64,000 nucleotides of DNA from Hippopus hippopus (GCA_946811185.2 OX328104.1:51010505-51074504), one strand, 5' to 3'; counted from the stretch's first letter, positions 20,664 through 30,852 are shown. Made by a program: numbers and translations. The notes: a model not told the origin generated them from the sequence alone.

Positions 20664-20893
20664 TGGATCCAGAGGGGGAGGGGTCAGAAACCCCCCCCCC
20701 CCCCCTTGAATTTCCAGAGTAAGTAGACTTCTAATAACATAGTTCGCAGGTATACTATTATACTGGTAAGTATACACACCGACAGGCAATACAACCATTT
20801 TATGCAGTATCTAATTTGAAAATGTAATGATCCATTCGATTTTCCGGACACCCCTCCCCTCTCCCGGAAAAATATCCTGGATCCGCCCCTGGT
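20664..20893. mobile_element. hAT-like MITE
   Basis: The right end, read in reverse, is CCAGGGGCGGATCCAGGAT followed by GGGAGGGG. The left end has GGATCCAGAGGGGGAGGGGT plus an expanded C run. CAGGGGCGGATCCAGG-type termini are common in hAT-like MITEs; no 8-bp target duplication could be read, so assignment is tentative. Confidence 0.5.
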
Positions 20894-20994
20894 TTTTACC
20901 TTGTGCATGCTCGTATGGCCACATTTAATTACTTACCATTTGTCGTAGAGTAGTTCTCTATGTAAAATATAGAAAAAAAAAAAATCATTTGCAC

Positions 20995-21843
20995 TGAGTC
21001 AACAATGTGTCCCAATATTCATTAAACTTGCTCGGAATTCTTTGTCTAGATATTGTCTCCAACGTGTTTGAAAGAGGGACCCCTACCGTTAAAAAATAGG
21101 TCACTGAGTCAAATCTTAGGTCTACATACCCTGTATTAACTCTAGAGGCGAAATGTAACGTACAATTTTCACGAAACCCGGTCAGATAAAATGTCAGACG
21201 AGCTCGCGTCAAAAGTTAAGTCACAGGATTAATTTTAGAAAAATGTTGAGCGCAGTAAAACTTTCCAATTTTCAGACCATAGTTCAATGTGTTTGGTCAG
21301 AATCTCATCCAAAGTCTGAAATGTGTTGCCTACGGTCAAAAAGAGTACTGTATTATTACAACTTTTTCAGATTTTGGTGGAAAAAAACTCTTTTGAGCAC
21401 AATAAAGATTAAAGGTCAATCCAATGGATATAAAACTTGTCAGTCGCTTGTCTTGAAAGTATATCGTATGTAAATCAGTCGCAGCATGCCAAAAATTATG
21501 TTACTAGGTGGAAACTGCATAATAAATTGTGGCCCCCAGAAGTTTATTGTAACGCCCGTGTTCACGATGTCAGGGTGTTTGTCTTGATAATACCATAGAT
21601 GACCTAGAAGGTGAATCATCTCAAGTTAAAAAACAGGTTACTAGGTGAAACTGTACAAAAAAAAACTATGTGCAACTATTTCCATGCAAGGTTTATGACA
21701 CTTAATCAAAATAATGTTATAGTTGATGTCTTGAATGAACAAGTCAGCATGAGTTTGAAAAAAAAAAGGATGTTACAGGGATGGACCTTAGAAACCTCAA
21801 AAACATTTAAAAGGCCACATCTAGTGTCCATGAAACTTGATTA
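20995..21843. repeat. Decayed tandem-repeat remnant
   Basis: Related phrases recur: AGGTCACTGAGTCAAATCTT, TTACTAGGTGGAAACTG, TTACTAGGTGAAACTG, CTCTAGAGGCGAAATG and GGCCACATCTAGTG with ATGAAACTTG. The spacing is irregular (roughly 100-200 bp). It looks like an ancient array, related in style to the arrays at 23852-25530. Confidence 0.4.
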
Positions 21844-22045
21844 GGGTCCATATTCACCAACCATTCTTAAGAATATTCTTTGACTTATTCTCCAAGATTT
21901 TCTAAATGTGAAAGTAACACAACTTCTGATTGGCTAAACCAAACGGTTCAGCCAATCAGAAGTTGTGTTACTTTCACATTTAGAAAATCTTGGAGAATAA
22001 GTCAAAGAATATTCTTAAGAATGGTTGGTGAATAAGTATGGACCC
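21844..22045. mobile_element. Family F near-perfect palindrome, about 200 bp
   Basis: Arms of about 95 bp run from TCCATATTCACCAACC to the centre CTAAACCAAACGGTTCAGCC and back to GGTTGGTGAATAAGTATGGA. I count one central mismatch and a 4-bp indel near the ends. Other copies are at 17283, 26440 and 54434. Confidence 0.9.
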
Positions 22046-22300
22046 AGGATATTTGTTTCTTATTATTATGTTTTGACATTAGTATATTTTTTAGATCTAG
22101 GTGCAATGGCGCAGGTTTGCGACTTTGGGCCATCTTGTCCCTCTTGTCTAGATAAGGTTCACATTGGTGGTCTGATTTTCGTGAAACTTACACAGCATAC
22201 GATATCACACATAGTTTAAACCCTTTCTAAAATTACTGAATTCAACATTTTATTGTGGAAAAGTAGAAAATGCCTGTACAGCAATTCTTATTAGATCTAT

Positions 22301-23181
22301 ACTGTAAAGAAATTTCTCGCGATCTGATTGGATAATATGCCCCGAACATATATTTCCTGTACACGGGCAAAATCCACGTAAAAGCAGTTTCCCTTTCGGG
22401 AACCCCGAATACATAACTACACTTTCAACACAACATCCAAAATGGCGCCTTCGCTCGATACGAGCCGCCCTCAAGACAAACATACTGAGTAGCCTGTACC
22501 ATATTATTACTAGTTTCCCTTGATGGTTGCCATCAAAGCGAAAAGAATGGATTATCTTAGAAAATAAATGAATATAGTTACATCGTTTGTTGTCATTCTA
22601 AAACAAATACACGGAGTTAAAACGAGACATCCCTTCGTCAGGTATTAAGAAAATTGTGAAGTGTCGATACTCATTCATTGTAACGTTAAAAGAATAGCCT
22701 AATGGTCGTTTTAGCAACTAATGGTTGTTTACCTTTGCCAACAAATCATTAAAATGCGCAGTTACATACCTTGTAGTTGTTTATATCCATGTTTAAATAA
22801 AAATACGGCGAATATCTATCGCAGTGACATCATTAAGTTCATACACCAAACTGCACGTTTTACCATGGTTTCAATGACGTTAGTTCTGACTGACGTCAGT
22901 ACATTGAATTGGCTCACTCAGAAGGAAAACTCTATTTCGTCAGCATACTCAATTCGGGAGGGCATAAAACGGAAATCTCGCTAAATACACGTTGGAATGG
23001 TAAAACTTTGCAGTATAATTAATTCGTTGTACAGCCAGGTAGCAGGGAACATGGAATCTTGTTCACGGCTGTGGCGAACCATGTCACCACCTCGCCTTTG
23101 GCTCGGGGCAACGTGATTCAGCATAGCCGGGAACAAGGTTCCAAGTCCCTTGCCATCTGACCATACAACTAATATTTTCAC
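22301..23181 (+). repeat. Family G repeat, copy 1 (uninterrupted)
   Basis: It begins ACTGTAAAGAAATTTCTCGC and aligns with 23182-23774 plus 25715-26030. Shared landmarks include ATTGGATAATATGCCC, GAGCCGCCCTCAAGACAAAC, TATCGCAGTGACATC and ACACGTTGGAATGGTAAAAC. It ends in an inverted repeat (CGTTGTACAGCCAGGTAGCA against ATCTGACCATACAACTAAT). No protein is visible. Confidence 0.85.
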
Positions 23182-23851
23182 ACTGCAAAGAAATTTCTCG
23201 CCTTCTGATTGGATAATATGCCCTGTACAAATATTCCTGTACACTGGCAAAGTCCACGTAAAAGCAATCTCCCTTCTGGAGCCCCGTATACATAACTACA
23301 CTTACAACACGACATCCAAAATGACGGCGTCGATCGATACGAGCCGCCCTCAAGACAAACATACTGAGTAGCATGCACCATATTATAACTAGTTTCCCTT
23401 TATGGTTGTCATTAAAGCGGAAAGAATGGATTATTTTTTAAAATAAATGAATAAGGTTACATGTACTACTGGTTGTTGTCACTCTAAAGCAAATACTAGG
23501 GCTTAAAACGAGCCATCCCTTCGTGAGGTATTAAGCAACTTGTGAAGTGTCGAAACTCATACATTGTAACGTTAAAAAGGATTCTTTTGAGGCAAATGGT
23601 TGCTTACATTTACCCCAAAAAATTAAAATGCATAGTTACATACCTTGAAGTTGTTTAAATCCATGTTTGAATAAGAATACGTCGAATGTCTATCGCAGTG
23701 ACATCGTCAAGTTTCTGCACCAAACTGCACATTTTAGCAAGGTTTCAGTAACGTCAGTTCCAAGTGACGTCAGTTTTTACCGAAGTGCTCAGGATGAGCT
23801 ATTGTGATCACTCACCGTCCGTCCGTCCGTCCGTTCACATTTCTTTGTTTA

Positions 23852-24796
23852 CACTCTAGCAGCTACAACTATTAACCAATCAGCACCAAACTTGGTCAAA
23901 ATATATATGACCATAAGATCTCGTATGAGTTCAATTATGGGTCTAATCGGACCAGAACAACTGGAGTTATTTGCCCTTGAATTAGAAAAATTGCTATATT
24001 TGACTGTTTCCACTCTAGCATCTACAAATATCAACCAATCAGCACCAAACTTGGTCAAAATATATATGACTGTAAGATCTCGGATGAGTTTGATTATGGG
24101 TCTAATCGGACCAGAACGACCGGAGCTATTTGCCCTTGAATTAGAAAAATTGCTATATTTGCATTTGTTTACACTCTAGCATCTACAATTTTTAACCAAT
24201 CAGCACTAAACTAGGTCAAAATATATATGACCATAAGATCTCGGATGAGTTTGATTATGGGTCTAATCGGACAAGAACAACTGGAGTTATTTGCCCTTGA
24301 ACTAGAAAAATTGCTATATTTGACTTTATTTACACTCTAGCATCTACAAATATCAACCAATCAGCACCAAACTTGATCAAAATATATATGACTATAAGAT
24401 CTCGGATGAGTTTGATTATGGGTCTAATCGGACCAGAACGACCGGAGTTATTTGCTCTTGAATTAGAAAAATTGCTATATTTGCATTTGTTTACACTCTA
24501 GCATCTACAATTATTAACCGATCGGCACCAAACTTGGTCAAAATATATATGACCATAAGATCTCGGATGAGTTTGATTATGGGTCTAATCGGACCAGAAC
24601 AGTTGGAGTTATTTGCTCTTGAACTAGAAAAATTGCTATATTTGCATTTGTTTACACTCTAGCATCTACAAACATCAACCAATCAGCACCAAACTTGGTC
24701 AAAATATATATATGACTATAAGATCTCGGATGAGTTCGATTATGGGTCTAATCGGACCAGAACGACTGGAGTTATTTGTCCTTGAATTAGAAAGTT
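23852..24796 (+). repeat. Tandem array 1, six units of 159-161 bp
   Basis: CACTCTAGC(A/AG)TCTACAA starts at 23852, 24011, 24172, 24333, 24494 and 24655. Each unit contains CAGCACCAAACTTGGTCAAA, ATGGGTCTAATCGGACCAGA and TTATTTGCCCTTGAATTAGA. Reading frames over it are by-products of the period. Confidence 0.95.
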
Positions 24797-24814
24797 CTTT
24801 AGAATAGTTCTTTG

Positions 24815-25530
24815 TCCGGAGAATAACTGTCATCTCCAGTCCGATTGACTTGAAACTTGGCATTTGTGTTTGTTGCAATAATACGGAGTGCAGTGTGAAA
24901 GAACCATAACTCTACCTCGTACTGTCTATGAGTTATTTCCCTTTGATCGTCATTTTTACAGCATTTTCTGCTCGTCTGGAATATAACTTTGTCAGCTCCA
25001 GCCTGAATATCTTCAAATTTGGTATGCATGATTGTTGAAAAATTACGGAGTGCAGTGCACAAGAACCATAATTCGTCTTAGCACGAATTTTGAGTTATTC
25101 CCCCTTTAACCTTCATTCTTATAGCATTCTTGCTTGTCCGGAGCAAAACTTTGTCATCTTATGTAGGAATGACTTGAAATTTGGTATGCTTATTTGTTGC
25201 AATATTTGGAAGTGCAGTGCGCAAGAATTGTAACTCTACCTCGTGCTGTCTTTGAGTTATTTCCCTTTGTCATTTTTACAGCATTTAGTGCTTGTCCGGA
25301 ATATAACTATGTCATCTTAAGTCAGATCGACTTCAAACTTGGTATGCATGTTTGTTGCAATATTACCGAGTACAGTGCGCAAGAACAAAAACTCTACCTA
25401 GCGCGGATTTTGAGTAATTCCACTTTGATCTTCATATTTACAGTATTTCTTGCTTGTCCGGAACGGAACTTTGAAGTCTCAAGTCAAATTGACTTGAGAC
25501 TTGGTAAACATGTTTGTTGCATTACCTGCC
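24815..25530 (+). repeat. Tandem array 2, about 4.5 units of about 160 bp
   Basis: GTCCGGA-type starts fall near 24815, 24975, 25136, 25294 and 25456. Units share TTGACTTGAAACTTGGTATG, GCAGTGCGCAAGAACC and TGAGTTATTTCCCTTTGA. They are more diverged than in array 1. Confidence 0.88.
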
Positions 25531-26439
25531 CTTTGCTATTATTATTATACCTCCTTGACAACTGGCGGTGAGACGGGCATATCTTGCGACAATTTGCCGC
25601 TCTTGTTTCATTATCATTTGGCCTTGAACCTCGATATTTGGTATTTATCTTTATTTTAGACCTTTACTGCTTAGTACTCAGGTGAGCGATATAGGACCAT
25701 CATGGTCCTCTTGTCATTGAATTGGGGCACTCAGGAGGGAAATTCTATTTCGTCAGCGTACTTAATTCGTGACAACCTAAAACAGGAAAATTTCACTGAA
25801 TACACGTTGGAATGGTAAAACTTTCCAGTATAATAAATTCGTTGTATGGTCAGGTGGCAGGGGATATGGAAACTTGTTCAAGGCTGTGGCAAATCATGTC
25901 GCCCCGAACAGAAGTCGAGGCAGTCAGGTAGCAGGGGACATGGAAACTTGTTCTTCGACATGATTCGCCACAGCCGTGAACAAGTTTACATGTCCCCTAC
26001 CACCTGACCGTACAACTAATAAAGTCCACTGGCTTCTTGTTATTGAGCTTTTTTTTTTGCCTAGAAGACCTTAAAATGATAGGGCCCGCTCTGCTGCACA
26101 GAAAAGAAGACTTCCTGATTTTGGACTATACGGGTTATTTTAAATCTGTTTAAATTGAAAGAGGTTATTTTTAGGCAAAGGGAAATGTTTAGCACGTACA
26201 AATGTGACATTTTGTTCTTGTTATCAAATACTTTAACTTGATATCTATTCAAAAAGGATATTGAAATCTTCTAACGCATAATAAATGAGCCATACTCTGG
26301 GAAAGCGGTGTTAAATTGCATCTCCGTGAAGCATCACACTAAGCACATGATTATTAACGATCACGGCGGAATTTACCGAGATAAAGCTATCGAACAGCAT
26401 TAAACTTAAAATTCCCGATTTGATTACGTGTACACTAGG

Positions 26440-26634
26440 GTGTGTATTCACCAAGCATTCTGAAGAATATTCCAAGTCTTACTGTTCAAGATTTTCTAGA
26501 TTTGAAAGTAACACAACTTTTGATTGGCTAAACCGATGGTTTAGCCAATCAGAAGCTGTGTTACTTTCAAAGTTGGAAAATTCTGGAGAATAAGACTAAG
26601 AACATTTTTAAGAATAGTTGGTGAATACGGGCCC
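26440..26634. mobile_element. Family F palindrome
   Basis: GTGTATTCACCAAGCATTCT and AGAATAGTTGGTGAATACGG bound arms with GAAAGTAACACAACTT, TTGGCTAAACC and GGTTTAGCCAATCAGAAG. It is more diverged than 21844-22045. Confidence 0.85.
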
Positions 26635-26754
26635 AGGTTCTGTAGATGTTATTAAATTTAAGTAATAGTGTAGAAAAGGCAAATTTAGATCGCAATCGTA
26701 GACCTGCCGGGTGTTAAAGGCTGATAGAGATTCGTATATGTGAGTCATTGCTTT

Positions 26755-26955
26755 CTGTTTTTTAATCCTTTTACAAAACGACGAAATTTCAGACAAGTCC
26801 AAATTAAAACCACTAGCAGACGAACCAAATAAAGATTAAATGATGAATTATGTTCTAAAAACAATAGAAAACTGGGGGAAATGGAGAAAACGATGGATAC
26901 CAGTATTTTCTCCTTTTCAGACGATGTTTTCAAATTTTCAAGATGTTTATGCAGT
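26755..26955 (+). mobile_element. Family C element, diverged
   Basis: TTTACAAAACGACGAAATTT, AGACAAGTCCAAATTAAA, the decayed centre GATGGATACCAGTATTTTCT and GATGTTTTCAAATTT follow the C order. The right end is missing. Confidence 0.65.
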
Positions 26956-27253
26956 CATCAACATGCGACTGTTTAGTAAAGCATTAATTTGTTTGACATG
27001 TATTTAGTTTAGTACCTTTTTTTTTTCTGTATATTGAAAAAAGGTTAAATTAGTTTTAAGTCTATAAATGGATGTTTGGAATGAATGCTAATTGTTGTTT
27101 AATCCTATATATAGTTACCATGGTTTTATGCTGTACATTTGTTCATGAGGACAGTGCAACTACCTGTGTGTCTGGAACCAGTTCCACTATAATTAATATG
27201 TTAATATCAGTTGTATTGTTTTTAGTTAAGTAGTATATAGGGGTATGCATACG

Positions 27254-27717
27254 TTTGAGCCATGGTCAGGCAAAAAGGGGGCTTAACCCATATCCTGCTA
27301 AGTAACTAAAATGAAATTTTCAATTCAATAGTAGCACCCCAAATGTTATTTCAAAGTTATGTTTTGGGGGAATAATATCTCCTCATCGGACAGTGTATAT
27401 CAAAGATCAGACTGCACGTTCTGTGCAGTCTGATCTTGATCTACACTGTCCGCAAAAGGTCAGTGTGTCGCGCTTAGCAATCTAAGGGTTAATGCATTTA
27501 CGGGATGCATTGTACCGAGCACGCCTTTACATAATTATGGATCGATAAAACCCATTTTGTCTAACGACCGACTGAATCATGACGTAAACTAATCCTTGGA
27601 CATTCAGAAGATTGACCAGTGCCAAAAAGTTTCCACTCGGGTCAGCCTGCGCGGACGACCTGAGTCGATACTTTTTTGCAGATGCATTAAGCTAACTTTT
27701 CACAGAGCATGGCTTTT
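27254..27717 (+). mobile_element. Family B element split by a family A insertion
   Basis: The left B end TTTGAGCCATGGTCAGGCAA with GGGGGC is followed by TTAA, the A element (27287-27488), TTAA again, and then TGCATTTACGGGATGCATTG. B continues through ATAATTATGGATCGATAAAA to CAGAGCATGGCTT. Removing the insert restores GGGGGCTTAATGCAT, the normal B sequence. Confidence 0.92.
27287..27488 (-). mobile_element. Family A element nested in B, with TTAA duplication
   Basis: It is 202 bp with CCCATATCCTGCTAAGTAAC at one end and GCGCTTAGCAATCTAAGGG at the other. The central palindrome has arms AAGATCAGACTGCAC around GTTCT. TTAA flanks both ends (27283-27286, 27489-27492), which fixes the boundaries. 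Confidence 0.93.
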
Positions 27718-27827
27718 ATATTATTTGTTATATTTCTTCACTGAAAGTATCCTAGCATCTTTGAAGTAATTCAATGAATTAATTAAAAAGCAATATTTTA
27801 TTCTTTCTCTTTCGTATAGATACTTAA

Positions 27828-28038
27828 CCCTTTACTTGCTACATACTCGTAATTTAAACAAAATCTTCCAGTCGATATTGTATAACCAAATATTACTATT
27901 TCAAAGTCATTTTTTGGAGGGAACAATATCTCCTTTTTTGACAGTGTAGATTAAGATAAGACTGCAATTACGTGTTGTCTGATCTTGATCTACACTGTCC
28001 ACAAAAGCTCATTGAGTCGCGCTTTGCAGTGTAAGGGA
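27828..28038 (-). mobile_element. Family A element
   Basis: It follows TTAA at 27824 and starts CCCTTTACTTGCTACATACT. It carries a decayed palindrome (AAGACTGCAATTACGTGTTG) and ends GCTTTGCAGTGTAAGGG before ATAA. Confidence 0.8.
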
Positions 28039-28107
28039 TAAACTTTTTCAGGAAAAAGAAGTATACCGCTGCAAATAAAAGAACCTTTTTGGGCATGATT
28101 TAGAATG

Positions 28108-28206
28108 AAGAAGTGCGCCGTGTAGATCCAAAATCAGACCTTACTTTCTGCGCAGTCTGATCTTGATTTAAACTGTCAGCAAAAGCTACTGATGTCGCCT
28201 ACGCGT
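28108..28206 (-). mobile_element. Family A fragment
   Basis: CCGTGTAGATCCAAAATCAG and GCGCAGTCTGATCTTGATTT keep the palindrome core, with AAAAGCTACTGATGTCGC as the right arm. Confidence 0.65.
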
Positions 28207-28226
28207 GTGAACGGCAAAACTATAAT

Positions 28227-28488
28227 TGGTCTGTAACATGTGAAAAAGGGCATTCGGACATATGCGTAAAGTGTCGTCTCGGATCAGCCTGCGCAGTCCG
28301 CGCAGGCTGATCCGAGACGGCACTTTACGTCAACATTAGATTTTGTTCTGCAGTAGACTTGTGTGAAACAGAAAATCACAAACGATCGGAAAGTATCGTT
28401 TCGGATCAGTCTGCGCGGACTGCGCAGGCTGATCCGAGACGACACTTTACGCAAATGTCCGAATGCCCTTTTAGCGTGTTGCAGACCA
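28227..28488. mobile_element. Long terminal-inverted-repeat MITE with internal hairpins
   Basis: TIRs of about 75-80 bp run from TGGTCTGTAACATGTGAAAA inward and mirror ...GTTGCAGACCA. Each TIR contains its own hairpin (GCCTGCGCAGTCCGCGCAGG). The two hairpins face each other across about 70 bp of unique sequence. The TIR carries TGCGTAAAGTGTCGTC. Confidence 0.85.
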
Positions 28489-28489
28489 T

Positions 28490-28742
28490 ATATGAGCCAT
28501 GCTCTGATAAAATAGGATTTAATGCATCTTCGTGATGCATCATACCAGGCAAGTCATCAAATAATGATGGATTCATAAAATCCATCCTTTCTAACAACCG
28601 ATTGAATCTTGTGGTAGTCTGGTCCTTGGAACGTGTTGAAAATTGACCAATAGCTAGAATATTCGACCCAGGTCAGCCTGCGGAGTCTGAACTCGGTCAA
28701 TTCGTTTTGCAGATGCATTAAACACCCTTTTCAGAGTATGCC
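28490..28742 (+). mobile_element. Family B element
   Basis: It runs from TGAGCCATGCTCTGATAAAA to AGATGCATTAAACACCCTTT, with CATAAAATCCATCC and TTGACCAATAGC inside. The central hairpin is decayed. It starts directly beside the preceding MITE. Confidence 0.85.
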
Positions 28743-28796
28743 TCGTATGCGGTGCATTATTCGGATTGAGGAAAATAAAGAGGGTATTTGATTTTT

Positions 28797-29278
28797 TCGG
28801 GGAAAGATCGAAATTTATTTCATCGAGTGAATATCATCGGTAACATCTTCAGGAGTGACAGCCTCGAGTGAAAAGATTACCGATGATGTTCACGAGATTA
28901 AATTAAAAAAAATCTATATTTCATTCTTCTAACCTTTTTCTTTTGGGGGGGGGGGGGTTTATATCAAAATCCAGTACAGTTCTTTTCGGTAATTCCCCAT
29001 GGCGTACCCTCTCCGCATAACAACGCATTACAATATTACGTAAAGCGCGAGAAATGTTGGGTAAATTACGTCATATTTCCATCTGGTTGATTGGCACGTG
29101 TATTTTACCTAGGTAACTAGTGCGCGGGAACTACCGTTTCCGTCTTCAATTGAAGAGTTAGAAAATAAAATGGGTATTTTTCACTGGTCGTGACCATGAA
29201 ATATCGAAAAATATTCCACGTTATTTCTCGATAAACTACCGAAAAGCATGAAATAAATTGAATTATCCGGTTTGAATG
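28797..29278 (-). repeat. Family E repeat, copy 2
   Basis: It is the reverse complement of 16905-17275: AAATCCAGTACAGTTCTTTT, TACCTAGGTAACTAGTGC and GCATGAAATAAATTG. It adds a hairpin at 28819-28890 (ATCATCGGTAACATCTT against AAGATTACCGATGATG) and a G run at 28936-28951. Confidence 0.75.
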
Positions 29279-29587
29279 AGCGTTAACATAACATAAAACA
29301 AAGACGTATTTGATCTAAATGCTTGTTGCTATTTAGTTTAGATTTAATTTTGATATTGCAGGTAATGGTTGTTGTCTGGCATAAGTTTTTCAAAACAGAA
29401 ACCGTGATTTTTCTTTTTTTTTTTCATGTTCATTTCATAGTTGTTTGTAAATTTACTTTGTTTTATGCAAGTTAGCATTTATATAATGAATGACAATGAT
29501 CTTGAAATAAAAACACTTGTTTCTTATTTTTGAGAAAATTGTTATAATTTCTTCCCAAGAATAAAATATAAAAAATCTTGGCAGAGA

Positions 29588-29612
29588 GAGAGAGAATACA
29601 CACACGAGAACA
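29588..29612 (+). repeat. Short (GA)n/(CA)n tract
   Basis: GAGAGAGAGAGA is followed by ACACACAC. The flanks from 29280 to 29900 show nothing else recognisable. Confidence 0.6.
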
Positions 29613-29909
29613 GAGAAATGGGAAAGGGAGGAGGGATGGAGAGTAACAGAAAGAAGTTTGGTCAAGAAATGTATATTACAGGAAATTAAATAAAAATTGT
29701 AAGATTCATCCAGACCTGTATTGCTGAAAGTGTGGAATGAAATCGGCATCCAAACAAGTGCAATCTGATCTTGGTTTACATTTCACGCATCTCTTTAAAT
29801 GTTTTCACATAATTATATGCTTGTTCTCGAGTGAAAACGGCAGACAACACAAAACCCATGTAATCCTCAGTTACTTTCATCAGTAAATTGTCGATGTAAC
29901 CTGCAACTA

Positions 29910-30035
29910 GGACGTTGAGCAGTTAGCCGTCACTGCCAAGCAAGACTCGATGCGCTTTCACGGCAGTGACGATCAAGATCAGACTGTACAAAATATGCAG
30001 TCTGGACTTGGATCTACACTATCCAAGATGGTGTG
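29910..30035 (+). mobile_element. Family A fragment
   Basis: GATCAAGATCAGACTGTACA and GCAGTCTGGACTTGGATCTA form the core. The left arm is replaced by a local inverted pair (CCGTCACTGCC and GGCAGTGACG). Confidence 0.65.
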
Positions 30036-30041
30036 ATTTCT

Positions 30042-30066
30042 GCGGGGGGGGGGGGGGGGGGGGGGA
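30042..30066 (+). repeat. Poly-G tract
   Basis: There is an uninterrupted run of more than 20 G between an A fragment and a B element. Confidence 0.9.
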
Positions 30067-30073
30067 AAGAGAG

Positions 30074-30336
30074 AATTGAGCCATGCTCTGGCAAAAAAGA
30101 GTTTAATGCATCTCCGTGATACATTATAACTTGCACATCATCACATAATTATGGATCCATAAAAGATTTATCTATTTTTTCTAACGATCAGCTGGATCTG
30201 GAGGTAGAATGGTTCTTTGCTATGTAGAAAATTGACCAAAAGCAAAAAGTTTCGGCCCAGGTCAGCCTTGGCCGATTTTTTTTTTTTTTTTTTGGGTAGA
30301 TGCATTAAACCTCCCTTTTACAGAGCATGGCTCAAT
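30074..30336 (+). mobile_element. Family B element
   Basis: It has TTGAGCCATGCTCTGGCAAA at the left, ATAATTATGGATCCATAAAA within, and CAGAGCATGGCTCAA at the right. The expected central hairpin is replaced by a T run after GTCAGCCTTGGCC. Confidence 0.88.
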
Positions 30337-30547
30337 CAAAATTGATAATATTTGCCTTTTCATTATTGAATAGACATTTCATTCAATTCACCTCGCAGTG
30401 TAAGGGTTTTACAAGACCAAAACTTATGTATCTTTTAATTTTATTTATCATTTAATGTTACAACCTCTCAAAACCGGGAGACACTGTATCATAATAAGAG
30501 ACAGAAAATAATAAAAAACTCCCTCCCTAGTATTGATCAACCCTTAA

Positions 30548-30752
30548 CCCTTAGGCTGCTTAGCGCGACTCACTGACCTTTTGCGGACAGTGAAGATCAA
30601 GATCAGACTGCACAGAACGTGCAGTCTGATCTTTGATCTACACTGTCCGATTAAGACATATTTTTCCCCAAAAAATTACCTTCGAAATACCAATATTTGG
30701 GTTTTTAATATCGGCTTTTAAGTTTCATTTCACTTACATTTCAGGATTAGGG
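30548..30752 (+). mobile_element. Family A element with TTAA on both sides
   Basis: It begins CCCTTAGGCTGCTTAGCGCG after TTAA 30544-30547 and ends CAGGATTAGGG before TTAA 30753-30756. The palindrome GATCAGACTGCACAGAACGT plus inverse is intact. It is a good reference copy. Confidence 0.92.
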
Positions 30753-30852
30753 TTAAACTGCGAACAGGATGAAATTTACAGTTTGGGTCTGTAGTAAAAA
30801 GTTCGAATCGTTCTACGACCATAATCGTTTAAAAGATAGTGCATCTTAAAAA

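Larger units (their letters stand above)
23775..25714 (+). mobile_element. 1.94-kb array-bearing insertion in G copy 2
   Basis: The ends are set by the empty site in G copy 1 (GTCAGT|ACATTG at 22900). The left end reads TTTTACCGAAGTGCTCAGGA, then a (CCGT)n run. The right end reads CTCAGGTGAGCGATATAGGA, then the hairpin GGACCATCATGGTCC and TCTTGT. No target duplication is seen. A 3' hairpin with no duplication fits a Helitron-type element, but the expected TC and CTRR termini are not clear. The layout is one I associate with mollusc genomes. Confidence 0.7.
23182..26030 (+). repeat. Family G repeat, copy 2, interrupted by a 1.94-kb insertion
   Basis: It lies head-to-tail with copy 1. Homology runs to GTGACGTCAGT (23774) and resumes at CATTGAATTGG (25715). 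Its terminal inverted repeat is TTGTATGGTCAGGTGGCAGG against CCTACCACCTGACCGTACAA. The two copies are clearly but not perfectly alike, so the duplication is not recent. Confidence 0.85.

Noticed and set aside
23849..24179. 95-codon and 69-codon frames with internal repeats
   Set aside because: They are reading-frame echoes of the 161-bp array. The unit is not a multiple of three in a way that keeps one frame, and no protein repeat is recognised.
23852..25530. CRISPR-like regular spacing
   Set aside because: The whole 161-bp unit is repeated, without short identical repeats and unique spacers, and the sequence is clearly eukaryotic.
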